Of a stretch of 64,000 nucleotides of DNA, positions 22,385 to 30,526 are shown one piece after another; position 1 is the stretch's first letter; each line of letters begins with the position of its first letter. The position numbers were made by a program, and so were the translations under genes. A model generated the notes under the pieces. The model ran no database searches. It worked only from the letters and a program-made list of their open reading frames with translations, and was not told the origin of the DNA. This stretch comes from Pseudomonadota bacterium. GTDB taxonomy: Archaea > Thermoplasmatota > SW-10-69-26 > JACQPN01 > JAJPHT01. The stretch covers positions 56,094 through 120,093 of the forward strand of contig JAJPHT010000026.1 of assembly GCA_021325135.1 (NCBI GenBank). The letters run 5' to 3'.

Positions 22385-23245
22385 GTGCAGCATCCCTGGT
22401 TCCCCCGCGTGCTCCGCGCCCTGCTGCGCATGACGCGCCCCGGCAACGCCCTCGTCGCGGGCGCCGGCGCCTGGGCGGGCTCCCTGCTGGCGGGCGCGTC
22501 GCTTCTCCCGGCTTGGCGCGCGTGGCTCGCGATCCTCGCCTCGGTGGCCTTCGCCGCCGCGGGCAACCTCCGCAACGATGTGCTGGACGTGGAGATCGAC
22601 CGCGTCGCGCACCCCGAGAGACCCCTCGTGCGCGGGGAGGCGACGCCGCGGGCGGCCAACGCGCTGGCCATCGCGCTCTACGCGGCCGCGCTGGCGTGCG
22701 GCCTCCTCGTGGGGCTCTGGGCGGGGCTCGTCGTGCTGGTGGCGCTTCCGCTGATGGAAGGGTACGAGCGCACGCTCAAGGCGCGGGGGTTGCCGGGGAA
22801 CGTCGCCGTCGCGCTGCTGACGGGGGCTCCCTTCCTGGTGGGCGCGCTGGCCGCAGGGGGCATCCGCGCGCCCGCGCTGGCGGTGGCCGGGCTCGCCGCG
22901 CTGGCGACGCTGGCGCGGGAGGTGCTCAAGGACGTGGAGGACGTGGACGCGGACCGCCCGCACCGCTGGACGCTCCCCATGCGCGTCGGGGCGCAGAGCG
23001 CGTGCGCGCTCGCGGCCGCGGCCCTCGTCGCGACGACGCTGCTCTCGCCCCTGCCGTGGCTTCAAGGAAACGTTTTAGGGTGGGCCTATGTTCCGGCGGT
23101 CGGCCTGGCCGACCTGGCCTTCCTCGCCGCCGCGTGGACGGGCTTCTCGCGACCGGGCCGCGGACAGCGCCTCGCGAAGGCCGGCATGGTGCTGGCGCTT
23201 CTCGCCCTCGTCGCGGGCCGGGCGCAGGCGGGTGGACTGGCGTGA
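22385..23245 (+). CDS. Digeranylgeranylglyceryl phosphate synthase, UbiA family
   Basis: Adds the second geranylgeranyl chain to glycerol phosphate in archaeal ether-lipid synthesis, in the membrane. About 286 residues and 8-9 hydrophobic helices. The first aspartate motif NDVLDVEID with VAHPERPLVRG follows residue 63, the second KDVEDVDAD lies near 181; both bind Mg-diphosphate. GTG 22385 is the start. The stop overlaps the start of the GGGP synthase gene (GTGA), and that pairing of consecutive enzymes strongly supports the assignment over other UbiA prenyltransferases. Confidence 0.9.
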   Translation: MQHPWFPRVLRALLRMTRPGNALVAGAGAWAGSLLAGASLLPAWRAWLAILASVAFAAAGNLRNDVLDVEIDRVAHPERPLVRGEATPRAANALAIALYAAALACGLLVGLWAGLVVLVALPLMEGYERTLKARGLPGNVAVALLTGAPFLVGALAAGGIRAPALAVAGLAALATLAREVLKDVEDVDADRPHRWTLPMRVGAQSACALAAAALVATTLLSPLPWLQGNVLGWAYVPAVGLADLAFLAAAWTGFSRPGRGQRLAKAGMVLALLALVAGRAQAGGLA

Positions 23246-23997
23246 GCGGGCGCGTGTGGAAGACCATCCAGGATCGCCTCCAGGGCGGCCCCATCCACAT
23301 GACGCTCCTGGACCCGGCCACCTCGCCGGGCCCCGTGGGCGAGAGCATCGCCACCATCGCCGCCAACTACGGCACTGACGCCATCATGGTGGGCGGCTCC
23401 ACCGACGTCTCCAGCGACAACCTCGACGAGCTGGTGCTCCACATCAAGGAGAAGACGCGCCTGCCCGTCATCTACTTCCCCAGCACCGCGGGCGCCATGA
23501 GCCCCCACGTGGACGCCATCTACTTCCTCAGCGTCCTCAACTCCCGCGACCCGCGCATGATCGTGGGCGAGCAGGCCCGCGGCGCGCCGCTCCTGAAGGC
23601 GCTGGGCACCGAGGCCATCCCCATGGGGTACGTCCTCGTCTCGCCCGGCATGAAGGTGGGCCAGGTGAGCCACGCCGACCTCATCACCCGCGACGCGGCC
23701 GGGGCCGAGCGCGCCGCCAACCTCGCCCTTGCCGCCCAGATGTTCGGCATGAAGCTGGTCTACCTGGAGTGCGGCAGCGGCTCCCCCGAGCCCTGCCCCG
23801 TGGAGATCGTCCGCGCCGTCCGGCAGGTCCTGGACGTCCCCCTGGTGGTGGGCGGCGGCATCCGCACCGGCGCCCAGGCGGAGGCCCTCCTCGCCGCGGG
23901 GGCGGACATCCTGGTCACGGGCACCATCGCCGAGAACCGCCACTTCGACCGCCTGGCCGAGGTCGTGAAGGCCGTCAAGGGCGCCCGCAAGGCCTGA
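23242..23997 (+). CDS. Geranylgeranylglyceryl phosphate synthase
   Basis: Forms the first ether bond of archaeal lipids from sn-glycerol-1-phosphate and geranylgeranyl diphosphate. The 251-residue TIM barrel has HMTLLDPATS near the N-terminus, MVGGSTDVSSDNLDELV (about 50-66), YLECGSGSPEP near 173, GGGIRTGAQAEALLAAGAD near 212-230 and VTGTI after it, all hallmark phosphate-binding loops. GTG 23242 overlaps the stop of the preceding prenyltransferase, so the two lipid enzymes are coupled. Confidence 0.95.
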   Translation: MSGRVWKTIQDRLQGGPIHMTLLDPATSPGPVGESIATIAANYGTDAIMVGGSTDVSSDNLDELVLHIKEKTRLPVIYFPSTAGAMSPHVDAIYFLSVLNSRDPRMIVGEQARGAPLLKALGTEAIPMGYVLVSPGMKVGQVSHADLITRDAAGAERAANLALAAQMFGMKLVYLECGSGSPEPCPVEIVRAVRQVLDVPLVVGGGIRTGAQAEALLAAGADILVTGTIAENRHFDRLAEVVKAVKGARKA

Positions 23998-24057
23998 AGA
24001 CCGTCAAAACCCGGCCGATTTCATTTCAACGACGTTTCAACCGCCGGCCCACCATGC

Positions 24058-24063
24058 TTATAT
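24058..24063 (+). promoter_or_regulatory. TATA box, leaderless gene 24087
   Basis: TTATAT centred 26.5 bases before ATG 24087. This spacing decides the start in favour of 24087 over the upstream ATG 24054. Confidence 0.7.
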
Positions 24064-24086
24064 GTCGACCCCCCAGGTGGGAGGCC

Positions 24087-25727
24087 ATGCGAGCCGCAGC
24101 GATGCTGGTCCTCGTCGTCCTGGCCGTCGTGCCCCTGGCGGCCGCGGCGGCGCAGTTCGGGTCCGACAGCACGCTGGAGGCCAACGACCCCATCCTCCTG
24201 GACGGGCGCGCCGACTCCGCCTACGTCGCGGGCGTCGTGGGCTTCGTCTCCTCCAAGGCGGACACCCCCGTCTCCCTCCATCTCAAGGCCGACGAGGTCG
24301 GGCTCAACGAGACCACCTACGATCCCGGAAGCTGCCCCTCCGGCACGCCCCTGGCCCAGCCCGCCTGCGTGGGCACGGCCCCCGCCTCAAAGACCGACAC
24401 GCTGCGCGACGCCGTGCTCACCGTGGACGCCGCGTCCAGCGCGTACAAGGTGGCCGTCTCCAACAACCGCACCCAGGGCACGCCCTCCGCCAGCTTCGGC
24501 GCGCCGGGCAGCCTCGTCGCCACCACGGGCCCCTCCAGCGTGCTGGGCACCAACGCCGCGGCGGACCACCTCTCCCCCTACGAGGCGGACTGGTCCGGCA
24601 GCACCGCGCGCGCCCCCGGCGAGCCCTTCTACGCCGCGGACCCCGACGCGCCCAAGCTCTCCACCACCAGCGGCGGCTCCGTGAGCGCGGGGCAGGGCCT
24701 CCGCGTGCTCCTCCAAGGCGTCAAGGTCCACGTCACGGGCACCTCGGCCGCGGGCCAGCGCGTGGACGAGACGCTGGACCTCGCCTCCTCCGACTCCAAG
24801 GTCCACTTCCTCGTGGTCGACGCCAGCGGCGCGGACCTCGCCGCGCAGAGCAGCGCGCCCTTCACGGGCTACGGCCTCGCCATCGCGGACGTGCACGGCT
24901 CGGCGCAGCTCACCAAGGTCTCTGGCCACGCCACCGTGGACGGCCACCCCGTGGACTACAACACCAACAGCGACGCCGTCCTCCCCGGCCCCATCTCGCT
25001 TGGCATCGTGAAGGTCAAGCCCGGCGACACGGCGCGCATCGTCTTCACCCTCAGCAGCACGCTGCGCGTGATCGCGCCCCACCCCGACGCCACGCGCCAG
25101 AACACTGCTGCGCTCGTCGCCGCGGGCGCGGGCGGCGCGGCGGGCGCCGGCCTCCTGGCGGGCCTGATCTACTTCTGGCCCCGCCTGCGCTTCGCGCTCA
25201 CGGCGCTCATGCTCCCCCTCTACAGCCGCATCGAGCGCACCGAGGTCCTGGAGCACACGAAGCGCGACGAGATCTACGAGCTCATCCGCGCGACGCCGGG
25301 CATCCACGCCCACGAGATCGGCGAGAAGGCCCTCATCGGCTGGGGCACCACGGTCTACCACCTCAAGCTCCTGGAGAGCCACGGCCTCGTCGTGTCCAAG
25401 AAGAGCGGCCGCTACAAGCGCTTCTTCGTGAACACCGGCGAGTACACCAAGAAGAAGGACGTGTACGGCGCGCTGCGCAACGAGACCGCCAAGCGCGTCG
25501 CCGAGTTCATCGTCGAGCACCCCGGCAGCAGCCAGAAGGAGCTGTGCGCCGCCGTGGGCATCCAGCCCTCGCTGGCCTCGTGGCACGTCGAGAAGCTGGA
25601 GGGCGTCGGCCTCGTGAAGCGCGTGAAGGACGGCCGCCAGGTGCGCTACTTCGCGGGCCCCGCCTGGGGCGACCTCAACGTGCAGGTGACGCCCTCAGGC
25701 GGCGCGGACACGCCGGCGGAGACGTAG
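24087..25727 (+). CDS. Membrane-anchored regulator with two winged-helix domains
   Basis: 546 residues. A signal peptide (1-22) leads into a large Ser/Thr/Gly-rich extracytoplasmic domain (about 23-335), then a membrane helix (about 340-372), then two cytoplasmic winged helices: one near 385-445 (RDEIYELIRATPGIHAHEIG, TTVYHLKLLESHGLVVSKKS) and one near 465-530 (ETAKRVAEFIVEHPGSSQKE, SLASWHVEKLEGVGLVKRVK). This is a one-component transmembrane transcription regulator design seen in archaea. The external signal is unknown. No relative of the ectodomain is recognised. Confidence 0.8.
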   Translation: MRAAAMLVLVVLAVVPLAAAAAQFGSDSTLEANDPILLDGRADSAYVAGVVGFVSSKADTPVSLHLKADEVGLNETTYDPGSCPSGTPLAQPACVGTAPASKTDTLRDAVLTVDAASSAYKVAVSNNRTQGTPSASFGAPGSLVATTGPSSVLGTNAAADHLSPYEADWSGSTARAPGEPFYAADPDAPKLSTTSGGSVSAGQGLRVLLQGVKVHVTGTSAAGQRVDETLDLASSDSKVHFLVVDASGADLAAQSSAPFTGYGLAIADVHGSAQLTKVSGHATVDGHPVDYNTNSDAVLPGPISLGIVKVKPGDTARIVFTLSSTLRVIAPHPDATRQNTAALVAAGAGGAAGAGLLAGLIYFWPRLRFALTALMLPLYSRIERTEVLEHTKRDEIYELIRATPGIHAHEIGEKALIGWGTTVYHLKLLESHGLVVSKKSGRYKRFFVNTGEYTKKKDVYGALRNETAKRVAEFIVEHPGSSQKELCAAVGIQPSLASWHVEKLEGVGLVKRVKDGRQVRYFAGPAWGDLNVQVTPSGGADTPAET

Positions 25728-25805
25728 CGCCGGGAGCAGCCCGGGACATCGCCTCGGCTGCGCCCCCGCCACGTTGAATCCAGGAGCGCCGCATCCGCGC
25801 CTCGC

Positions 25806-25988
25806 ATGCGCGCCACCCTCCTCCTCGTCGCCCTCCTCGCCGCCACCGCCCTGGCGCCCCTCGCCGCGGCGGACATCGTGATCGAGTTCCCCTTCTGCGG
25901 CCCCGACGGGCCCCAGGACTGCGGCTGCCACGACGTGACGGTGCCCTTCCCCAAGGAGATCGACCCCGTCCACTGCCAGTGGGTCTGA
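25806..25988 (+). CDS. Tiny secreted four-cysteine protein
   Basis: 60 residues: signal peptide to about residue 22 (LAAAD cleavage), then a 38-residue mature chain with the cysteine pattern C-x7-C-x-C-x15-C. Two further genes (26328 and 26523) have the same layout, so this is a small paralogous family. Mature chains begin with D and a hydrophobic residue. Role unknown; disulphide-bonded extracellular peptide is the simple reading. Confidence 0.65.
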   Translation: MRATLLLVALLAATALAPLAAADIVIEFPFCGPDGPQDCGCHDVTVPFPKEIDPVHCQWV

Positions 25989-25996
25989 GCCGCGCC

Positions 25997-26179
25997 TCAG
26001 CGCACGAAGTTCTCGCGGTGCTTCGAGCGCCGCGTCTGCGCGTCCGCCCTCGGGGGGCGCGGCTCCAGCCATCCGGCCTCGCTGCCCACCACCGACTCGT
26101 CGCGCTCCTTGAGCACGCGCATGCGGAACTCGCGCATCGCCTCGTTGGACGTCACGGCGGGGTTCTTGCGGCCAGACAT
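25997..26179 (-). CDS. Small charged protein, unknown
   Basis: 60 residues from ATG 26179, highly charged and without hydrophobic segments (EAMREFRMRVLKERDESVVG, then an Arg-rich C-terminus). It lies convergent with the tiny secreted gene before it. Composition would suit a nucleic-acid-binding or ribosome-associated protein, but nothing specific supports this. Confidence 0.45.
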   Translation of the reverse strand: MSGRKNPAVTSNEAMREFRMRVLKERDESVVGSEAGWLEPRPPRADAQTRRSKHRENFVR

Positions 26180-26327
26180 GCCGCTTCCCTTGGCGGCACG
26201 GGCAGATGAACCGCGCGCCCTTTCCGAGCCCCCGATTGACTCGGCGCGGCGCGCCCGCACCGATTCGAGCAGCGCGCAGGATGCAGGGGCGGAACCGCGA
26301 TTCGCCGCGCGCTGCGTGGGGAGCCCC

Positions 26328-26516
26328 ATGGCCCGCGCCATCCTGCTCGCCATGCTGATCCTGGCCATCCCGCTCACCACCGCGACCCTCGCGGCGGCGG
26401 ACGTCAACGCCAGCGTGCCCGTGTGCGACGGCGAGGGCCACTGCAAGTGCCAGCGCATCCACGTCTCCGAGCCCGTCGCTCTCGCCGACCCCACGAACTG
26501 CAACTTCTCCGGGTGA
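26328..26516 (+). CDS. Tiny secreted four-cysteine protein
   Basis: 62 residues: signal peptide to about residue 24 (LAAAD), then cysteines in the pattern C-x5-C-x-C-x18-C, with a sequon (NAS) near the mature N-terminus. Same design as 25806 and 26523. ATG 26328 is preferred because the signal peptide begins there; the frame is open upstream. It ends seven bases before the next family member, so these two are likely one operon. Confidence 0.65.
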   Translation: MARAILLAMLILAIPLTTATLAAADVNASVPVCDGEGHCKCQRIHVSEPVALADPTNCNFSG

Positions 26517-26522
26517 TCCCTG

Positions 26523-26705
26523 ATGTCCCGCGTCCTGCTCCTCGTCGCCCTCTGCGCCTTCGCCGCCGTCGCCCTCGCCCCCGCCGCCTCGGCGGACGTC
26601 ACCGTGGGCGTCCCCGTCTGCAACGTCAAGAGCAACATCTGCGTCTGCGTGGTCGAGCACGTCCCCGCGCCCGTGGACGAGCGCGCCGGCTGCCCGCCCT
26701 TCTGA
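26523..26705 (+). CDS. Tiny secreted four-cysteine protein
   Basis: 60 residues: signal peptide (PAASAD cleavage near 24-25) then cysteines in the pattern C-x6-C-x-C-x16-C. Third member of the family at 25806 and 26328, with the same Asp-Val start of the mature chain. Ends directly against the convergent gene at 26706. Confidence 0.65.
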   Translation: MSRVLLLVALCAFAAVALAPAASADVTVGVPVCNVKSNICVCVVEHVPAPVDERAGCPPF

Positions 26706-27176
26706 TCAGCGGAAGTCGCCAATGCCCCAGAAGGGGCCCACGGTGGCGGCGCCCACGTCCTTGCCGTCGGTCCAGTACGGGACGTAGTGCCCGTTGTTGT
26801 AGAGGTAGAGCTTGCACGTCCCGTCGGGGTACGTCTGCACCAGGGCGGCCTGCCCCAGCTTGGGCGCGTAGAGGGGCTTGCCCGCGGCGCAGCCCACGAA
26901 CGCGCTGGGCAGGTCCACGGTCCACTCGCCCGAGCCGCCGCCCAGCGCGAGCGTGCCCGACTCGGTGGTGTGCGCCACGGTGACCTCGCCAAGGCCCAGG
27001 TCGGGCGGCGGGGTGACGTTGGGCAGGGTCCACGTCCACGTCCCCGTGAGGGCGCTGGTGGACGCGTTGGCGGGCGATCCCGCGACGGCCAGGGCCGCGC
27101 CGAAGAGAAGCAGGGCTGGTACCAGGATGCGCAAGCGCGTTTCCCCTCCCGCAGCGGGAAGGGTGCGCGCCGGCAT
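26706..27176 (-). CDS. Secreted protein, unknown
   Basis: About 156 residues from ATG 27176, with a hydrophobic N-terminal segment (RILVPALLLFGAALAVAG) and cleavage likely near ANA-S. The mature chain is beta-rich with Trp and Gly (TGTWTWTLPN, GGGSGEWTVDLP) and two cysteines. A TTG closer to the hydrophobic segment is another possible start. No family recognised. Confidence 0.6.
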   Translation of the reverse strand: MPARTLPAAGGETRLRILVPALLLFGAALAVAGSPANASTSALTGTWTWTLPNVTPPPDLGLGEVTVAHTTESGTLALGGGSGEWTVDLPSAFVGCAAGKPLYAPKLGQAALVQTYPDGTCKLYLYNNGHYVPYWTDGKDVGAATVGPFWGIGDFR

Positions 27177-27220
27177 TCCCCTTCGCGTGTCCCCTTGGCG
27201 ACGACACGTCTCGCGAGACC

Positions 27221-27868
27221 CTATGCGCCCACCGAGGGGACGCCGAGGCCGGGCAGCGCCTGGGAGAGGCCGTTGAGGATGAACTGCACCGCGACGGCCG
27301 CCAGGAGCAGGCCCATGACGCGGGTGAAGACCTGGAGGCCGCTGCGGCCCATGAAGCGGAAGAGGCGCTCGCCCGCGATGAGGAGGACCACCGCGATGGC
27401 GAAGGTCACGAGGACGGCGCCGTAGATGACCGCGCGGTCCAGCCCCTCGGGGTGGCTCGCGACGAGGATCATCACGGTGGTGATGGCGCCGGGGCCCGTG
27501 AGCAGCGGCACGCCCAGGGGCGTGATGCCGATGCTCTCGCGCTCCAGGGCGTCGGCGATCTCCTGGTCGTTGCTGTCGGCCTTGGGGCGCTCGCCCTGGA
27601 GCATGTCGAAGGCGACCTTGAAGATCAGGATGCCCCCCGCGATGCGGAAGGCGGGGATGGTGATGCTGAACACGGCGAAGATGACCTGCCCCGCGAGCCC
27701 GAAGAGGATGAGCAGCCCCGCGCCCACGAGGACGGCCTTGGCGATGACGCGGCGCCGCATGGCGGCGTCGTAGCCCCCGGTGAGGGCGAGGAAGGTGGGG
27801 ATGACGCCGATGGGGTTGACGATGGCGAAGATGCTCACCTGGATCGCCAGGAGCGTCGCCCAGTCCAC
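27221..27868 (-). CDS. MarC family (UPF0056) inner-membrane protein
   Basis: 215 residues with six membrane helices. Family signatures include the opening FAIVNPIGVIPTFLALT and the central GITPLGVPLLTGPGAITTVM, a repeated half-structure. The family was once tied to antibiotic resistance, but its transport role remains unproven. GTG 27868 is the start. Divergent from 27987. Confidence 0.9.
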   Translation of the reverse strand: MDWATLLAIQVSIFAIVNPIGVIPTFLALTGGYDAAMRRRVIAKAVLVGAGLLILFGLAGQVIFAVFSITIPAFRIAGGILIFKVAFDMLQGERPKADSNDQEIADALERESIGITPLGVPLLTGPGAITTVMILVASHPEGLDRAVIYGAVLVTFAIAVVLLIAGERLFRFMGRSGLQVFTRVMGLLLAAVAVQFILNGLSQALPGLGVPSVGA

Positions 27869-27944
27869 GGGCGGAAGCGAGCCCCCGACGGAGAAGAACG
27901 TTTCGGAGAACGCCGGGCGTCACCCCTTGGAGGCACGGCTCGCC

Positions 27945-27950
27945 TTTATA
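27945..27950 (+). promoter_or_regulatory. TATA box for gene 27987
   Basis: TTTATA, about 39 bases before GTG 27987, leaving a short leader with a GGAGG at 27974-27978. Confidence 0.55.
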
Positions 27951-27986
27951 ACCCGGAAGGGGGGTCGAGCGCCGGAGGCTTCCCCG

Positions 27987-29537
27987 GTGAAGGCCCTCGC
28001 GCTGGCTCTCGTCCTGTCCCTCCTGGCCGTGGGCGTCCCGGCCCAGGGCGCGGCCGGCCTCCCCACGGGGTGCCGCGCCGACGGGGCGCGCTACGTCTGC
28101 GAGTGGACCGACGACGACACGCAGCCCGGGGCCGTGACCGGCCGCTCGGGCGTCTCGGGGCCGCCCCTCTTCGACCACCCGATCCCCGCCTTCCCCCGGA
28201 CGCTGGCCACCATCACCGTCACGCTGGAGCAGTACCGGCCGCCCACGCCGGGCTCGCCGATGCCGCCCCTGGGCTTCGACGCGGGCTGGCACGTCAAGGT
28301 CCTCGACGGCGCGAAGCCGCTCTCCGTGAGCCGCCACCCGGGCGACAACCGCGGGCTCCAGCGCCCCAACGAGACGGTCACCGACACCAGCGTCCACCTC
28401 CTGCTCCACGAGGGGGGCGGGGCGCCCGTGCTCCAGCTGGTCCCCACCTACGCGGACCCCGAGCAGCCCCCCTCCGGGACCGGCGACGCGCAGAGCGTGG
28501 GCACGTTCCACGTGCGCTACGTCGCCGAGGACCTGCCTGAGGGCGTCGCCCCCCGGCGGCCCGCCGCGACGGAGCAGGACCCGCAGCTTCTCGACGCGCC
28601 CGACGACGTGGTGAACCCGGCCCACGACCTGCGCGCCGCGTGGCTGGACGACGCGGCCCTGGGCGACGGCCTCTTCGAGGTCCACCTCACCGTCGCGAAC
28701 CTCACCAACCCCGACTTCTCCCAGGCGCCGACCCCCGACCCTGGCACGGGCGGCACGCCCGCGCTGCGCTGGCTGGTCCACTTCGACGTGGCCGGCCACA
28801 GCTACGGCCTCCTCTACCGCCTCCCCAGCCGCGGCGACGCGGACTGCGAGCTTCTCAGCGAGGACGACCTGGCCAACGTGCGCGTCATCATGTCGCCCGC
28901 CTGCGACGCGTGGCCCGCGCGCGGCACGATCAACTGGAGCGTCCCCGAGCGTAGCGTCGGCTCCCCCGGCTCGGGCGTCCTCTTCACCAACCTCCACGCC
29001 ACCACCGACGAGTGCCCCGAAGGGGGCCAGGCGAGCTGCCCCTCGCTGGACGACATGCAGGGCGAGCGATATCCTTTCGCGCTGGGGGGCCCGGACGTGT
29101 GGAGCCGCCTCAACCCGCGCCTCGACCCGCCCGTGCTCCCGTGGTACAAGGACCCCGTGAGCGAGGACAACCTGCCCAACACGCTCCAGGTGGTGGGCAC
29201 GATCCTCGCGGGGCTCACGTTCCTGGGCGGCGCCATCGCCGTCACGCACCGCCGCCGCCAGACGCGCCGCCTGCTGGACCGCATCGACGCCGCGGAGCAG
29301 AAGGCCGGCGTCGACTCCCGCGCCGTCCTCGTGGCGCTGGGCCGCCTGGAGGAGGAGTTCACGCTCCTCTTCCGCCGCCACCGCATCAGCGAGGCGCAGT
29401 ACCAGATCCTCAGCCAGCGCATCGCGTCGGTGGCCACGCGCTTCGCGCTGCGCCGCGAGCTGGGCCTCGTCACCGGGGAGGCCAGCGCGGTGCGCGTGCC
29501 GGTGCGCGACGCGACGCCAGAGGACGCGCCCCGCTGA
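27987..29537 (+). CDS. Large single-span surface protein with cytoplasmic coiled coil
   Basis: 516 residues. Signal peptide 1-22 (ending QGA), an extracytoplasmic domain to about 400 with paired cysteines and sequons, one membrane helix (VVGTILAGLTFLGGAIAVTH, about 402-425), then a charged helical tail that likely forms a coiled coil (LLDRIDAAEQKAGVDS, LEEEFTLLFRRHRISEAQYQ). This is the layout of a surface sensor or anchor. No family recognised. Start GTG 27987 is supported by TATA box and ribosome site. The frame is open upstream, where sequence overlaps MarC. Confidence 0.7.
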   Translation: MKALALALVLSLLAVGVPAQGAAGLPTGCRADGARYVCEWTDDDTQPGAVTGRSGVSGPPLFDHPIPAFPRTLATITVTLEQYRPPTPGSPMPPLGFDAGWHVKVLDGAKPLSVSRHPGDNRGLQRPNETVTDTSVHLLLHEGGGAPVLQLVPTYADPEQPPSGTGDAQSVGTFHVRYVAEDLPEGVAPRRPAATEQDPQLLDAPDDVVNPAHDLRAAWLDDAALGDGLFEVHLTVANLTNPDFSQAPTPDPGTGGTPALRWLVHFDVAGHSYGLLYRLPSRGDADCELLSEDDLANVRVIMSPACDAWPARGTINWSVPERSVGSPGSGVLFTNLHATTDECPEGGQASCPSLDDMQGERYPFALGGPDVWSRLNPRLDPPVLPWYKDPVSEDNLPNTLQVVGTILAGLTFLGGAIAVTHRRRQTRRLLDRIDAAEQKAGVDSRAVLVALGRLEEEFTLLFRRHRISEAQYQILSQRIASVATRFALRRELGLVTGEASAVRVPVRDATPEDAPR

Positions 29538-29598
29538 CCGCTCCACTTTCGGGGACCCCGGAGCGAGGCCCATCCAGGGCGCGGCGCTCGCATGGGGC

Positions 29599-30060
29599 GT
29601 GTACGCCGTCGTCGCGTGCCCGCGCTGCCGCCGCTCCCTCGTCGTCGAGGAGGGGCGCCGGCAGGCCGCCTGCGTGCGCTGCAGCCGCCCGTTGGACCTC
29701 GCCAGCGTGCGCGCGTTCCACCGTGGCGAGGACGCGGAGGAGGCGCGCCGCGTGGCGGGGCTCGTGAACGCGCGCCTCGCCGGCCGCGAAGGAGAATGGG
29801 AGCGCTCCCTCGTCCCCCCACCTCCGCGAGAGGCGCGGCACGACGACCGCCACCACGCCGCCGCGGCGGCCGCGCGCAAGGCCCGCAGCGAGAAGGACCG
29901 CGCCGACGCCATCGCCCGCGCGCTGGGCGAGTTCACCCAGGAGGACCTGGAGCGCGCCTTCGCGCTGGCGCGCGTGGGCAAGCCGGAGGCGCACCTGGCG
30001 CGCATGCTCGCGACGCAGGTGGTCCACGAGCCGCGGCCGCTGGCGTATCGCGCGCTCTGA
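29599..30060 (+). CDS. DUF5817-like zinc protein
   Basis: 153 residues from GTG 29599. The N-terminus MYAVVACPRCRRSLVVEEGR with C7, C10, C25 and C28 matches the zinc ribbon of archaeal DUF5817, followed by the AFHRGEDAEEARRVAGLVNA region and a long charged helix, then a small helical C-terminal domain (about 118-153). Function of the family is not known. Same strand as the surface protein upstream, 60 bases apart. Confidence 0.65.
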   Translation: MYAVVACPRCRRSLVVEEGRRQAACVRCSRPLDLASVRAFHRGEDAEEARRVAGLVNARLAGREGEWERSLVPPPPREARHDDRHHAAAAAARKARSEKDRADAIARALGEFTQEDLERAFALARVGKPEAHLARMLATQVVHEPRPLAYRAL

Positions 30061-30067
30061 AAAGCGA

Positions 30068-30382
30068 TCAGCGGTGGGCGGCCTTGCCGCCCTTGCGGCC
30101 CGCCTTGGCGTGCTGCGCCTTGCTGCCGCCGCGGGACTTGCCGCCCTTGCGGCCGGCCTTCTTCGAGGCGCGGCTCGCGGCCTTGCGGCCCCCCTTCTTC
30201 GCCTTGCGCGCGCCCTTGCTCTTGGAGCCCGAGCGCTTCGCGGGCGTCTTCTCGCCCTTCCGCCGCGCCTCGCTCATGGCGGCGGCGACGGCCTGGTCCT
30301 GAGGCATCCCCTCGTGGCGGTGCTTCTTGACGTGGCGGCTGATGGTCTTGCGCGCGGACGAGGAGTAGGCGCTTTCGGCCAT
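30068..30382 (-). CDS. Highly basic DUF6496-like protein with KGG repeats
   Basis: About 104 residues from ATG 30382. The first half (ISRHVKKHRHEGMPQDQAVA then AMSEARRKG) resembles DUF6496. The second half is a run of Lys/Arg/Gly/Ala with KAGRKGGK repeats like those of small stress or histone-H1-like proteins. Net charge is strongly positive, so DNA or RNA binding is likely but inferred. GTG 30403 is an alternative start. Divergent from the SOD gene. Confidence 0.65.
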   Translation of the reverse strand: MAESAYSSSARKTISRHVKKHRHEGMPQDQAVAAAMSEARRKGEKTPAKRSGSKSKGARKAKKGGRKAASRASKKAGRKGGKSRGGSKAQHAKAGRKGGKAAHR

Positions 30383-30526
30383 GCGGCGGTGGTGCGTCGT
30401 CACATGCTAAACCCTGTCGCCTGCCCGCGCATCGTTCGCAGGCAGCCGCGCTCTCGGCGGGGACGCGGCCTCCGGACGGGCGCAACGCACTTACCCTGCG
30501 CCCGGCATCCGCCGCGCGGGTTAACT

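Noticed and set aside
26706..30485. 1259-residue minus-strand frame
   Set aside because: Only its last 156 residues read as a protein with a signal peptide. The rest is antisense to MarC, the surface protein and others.
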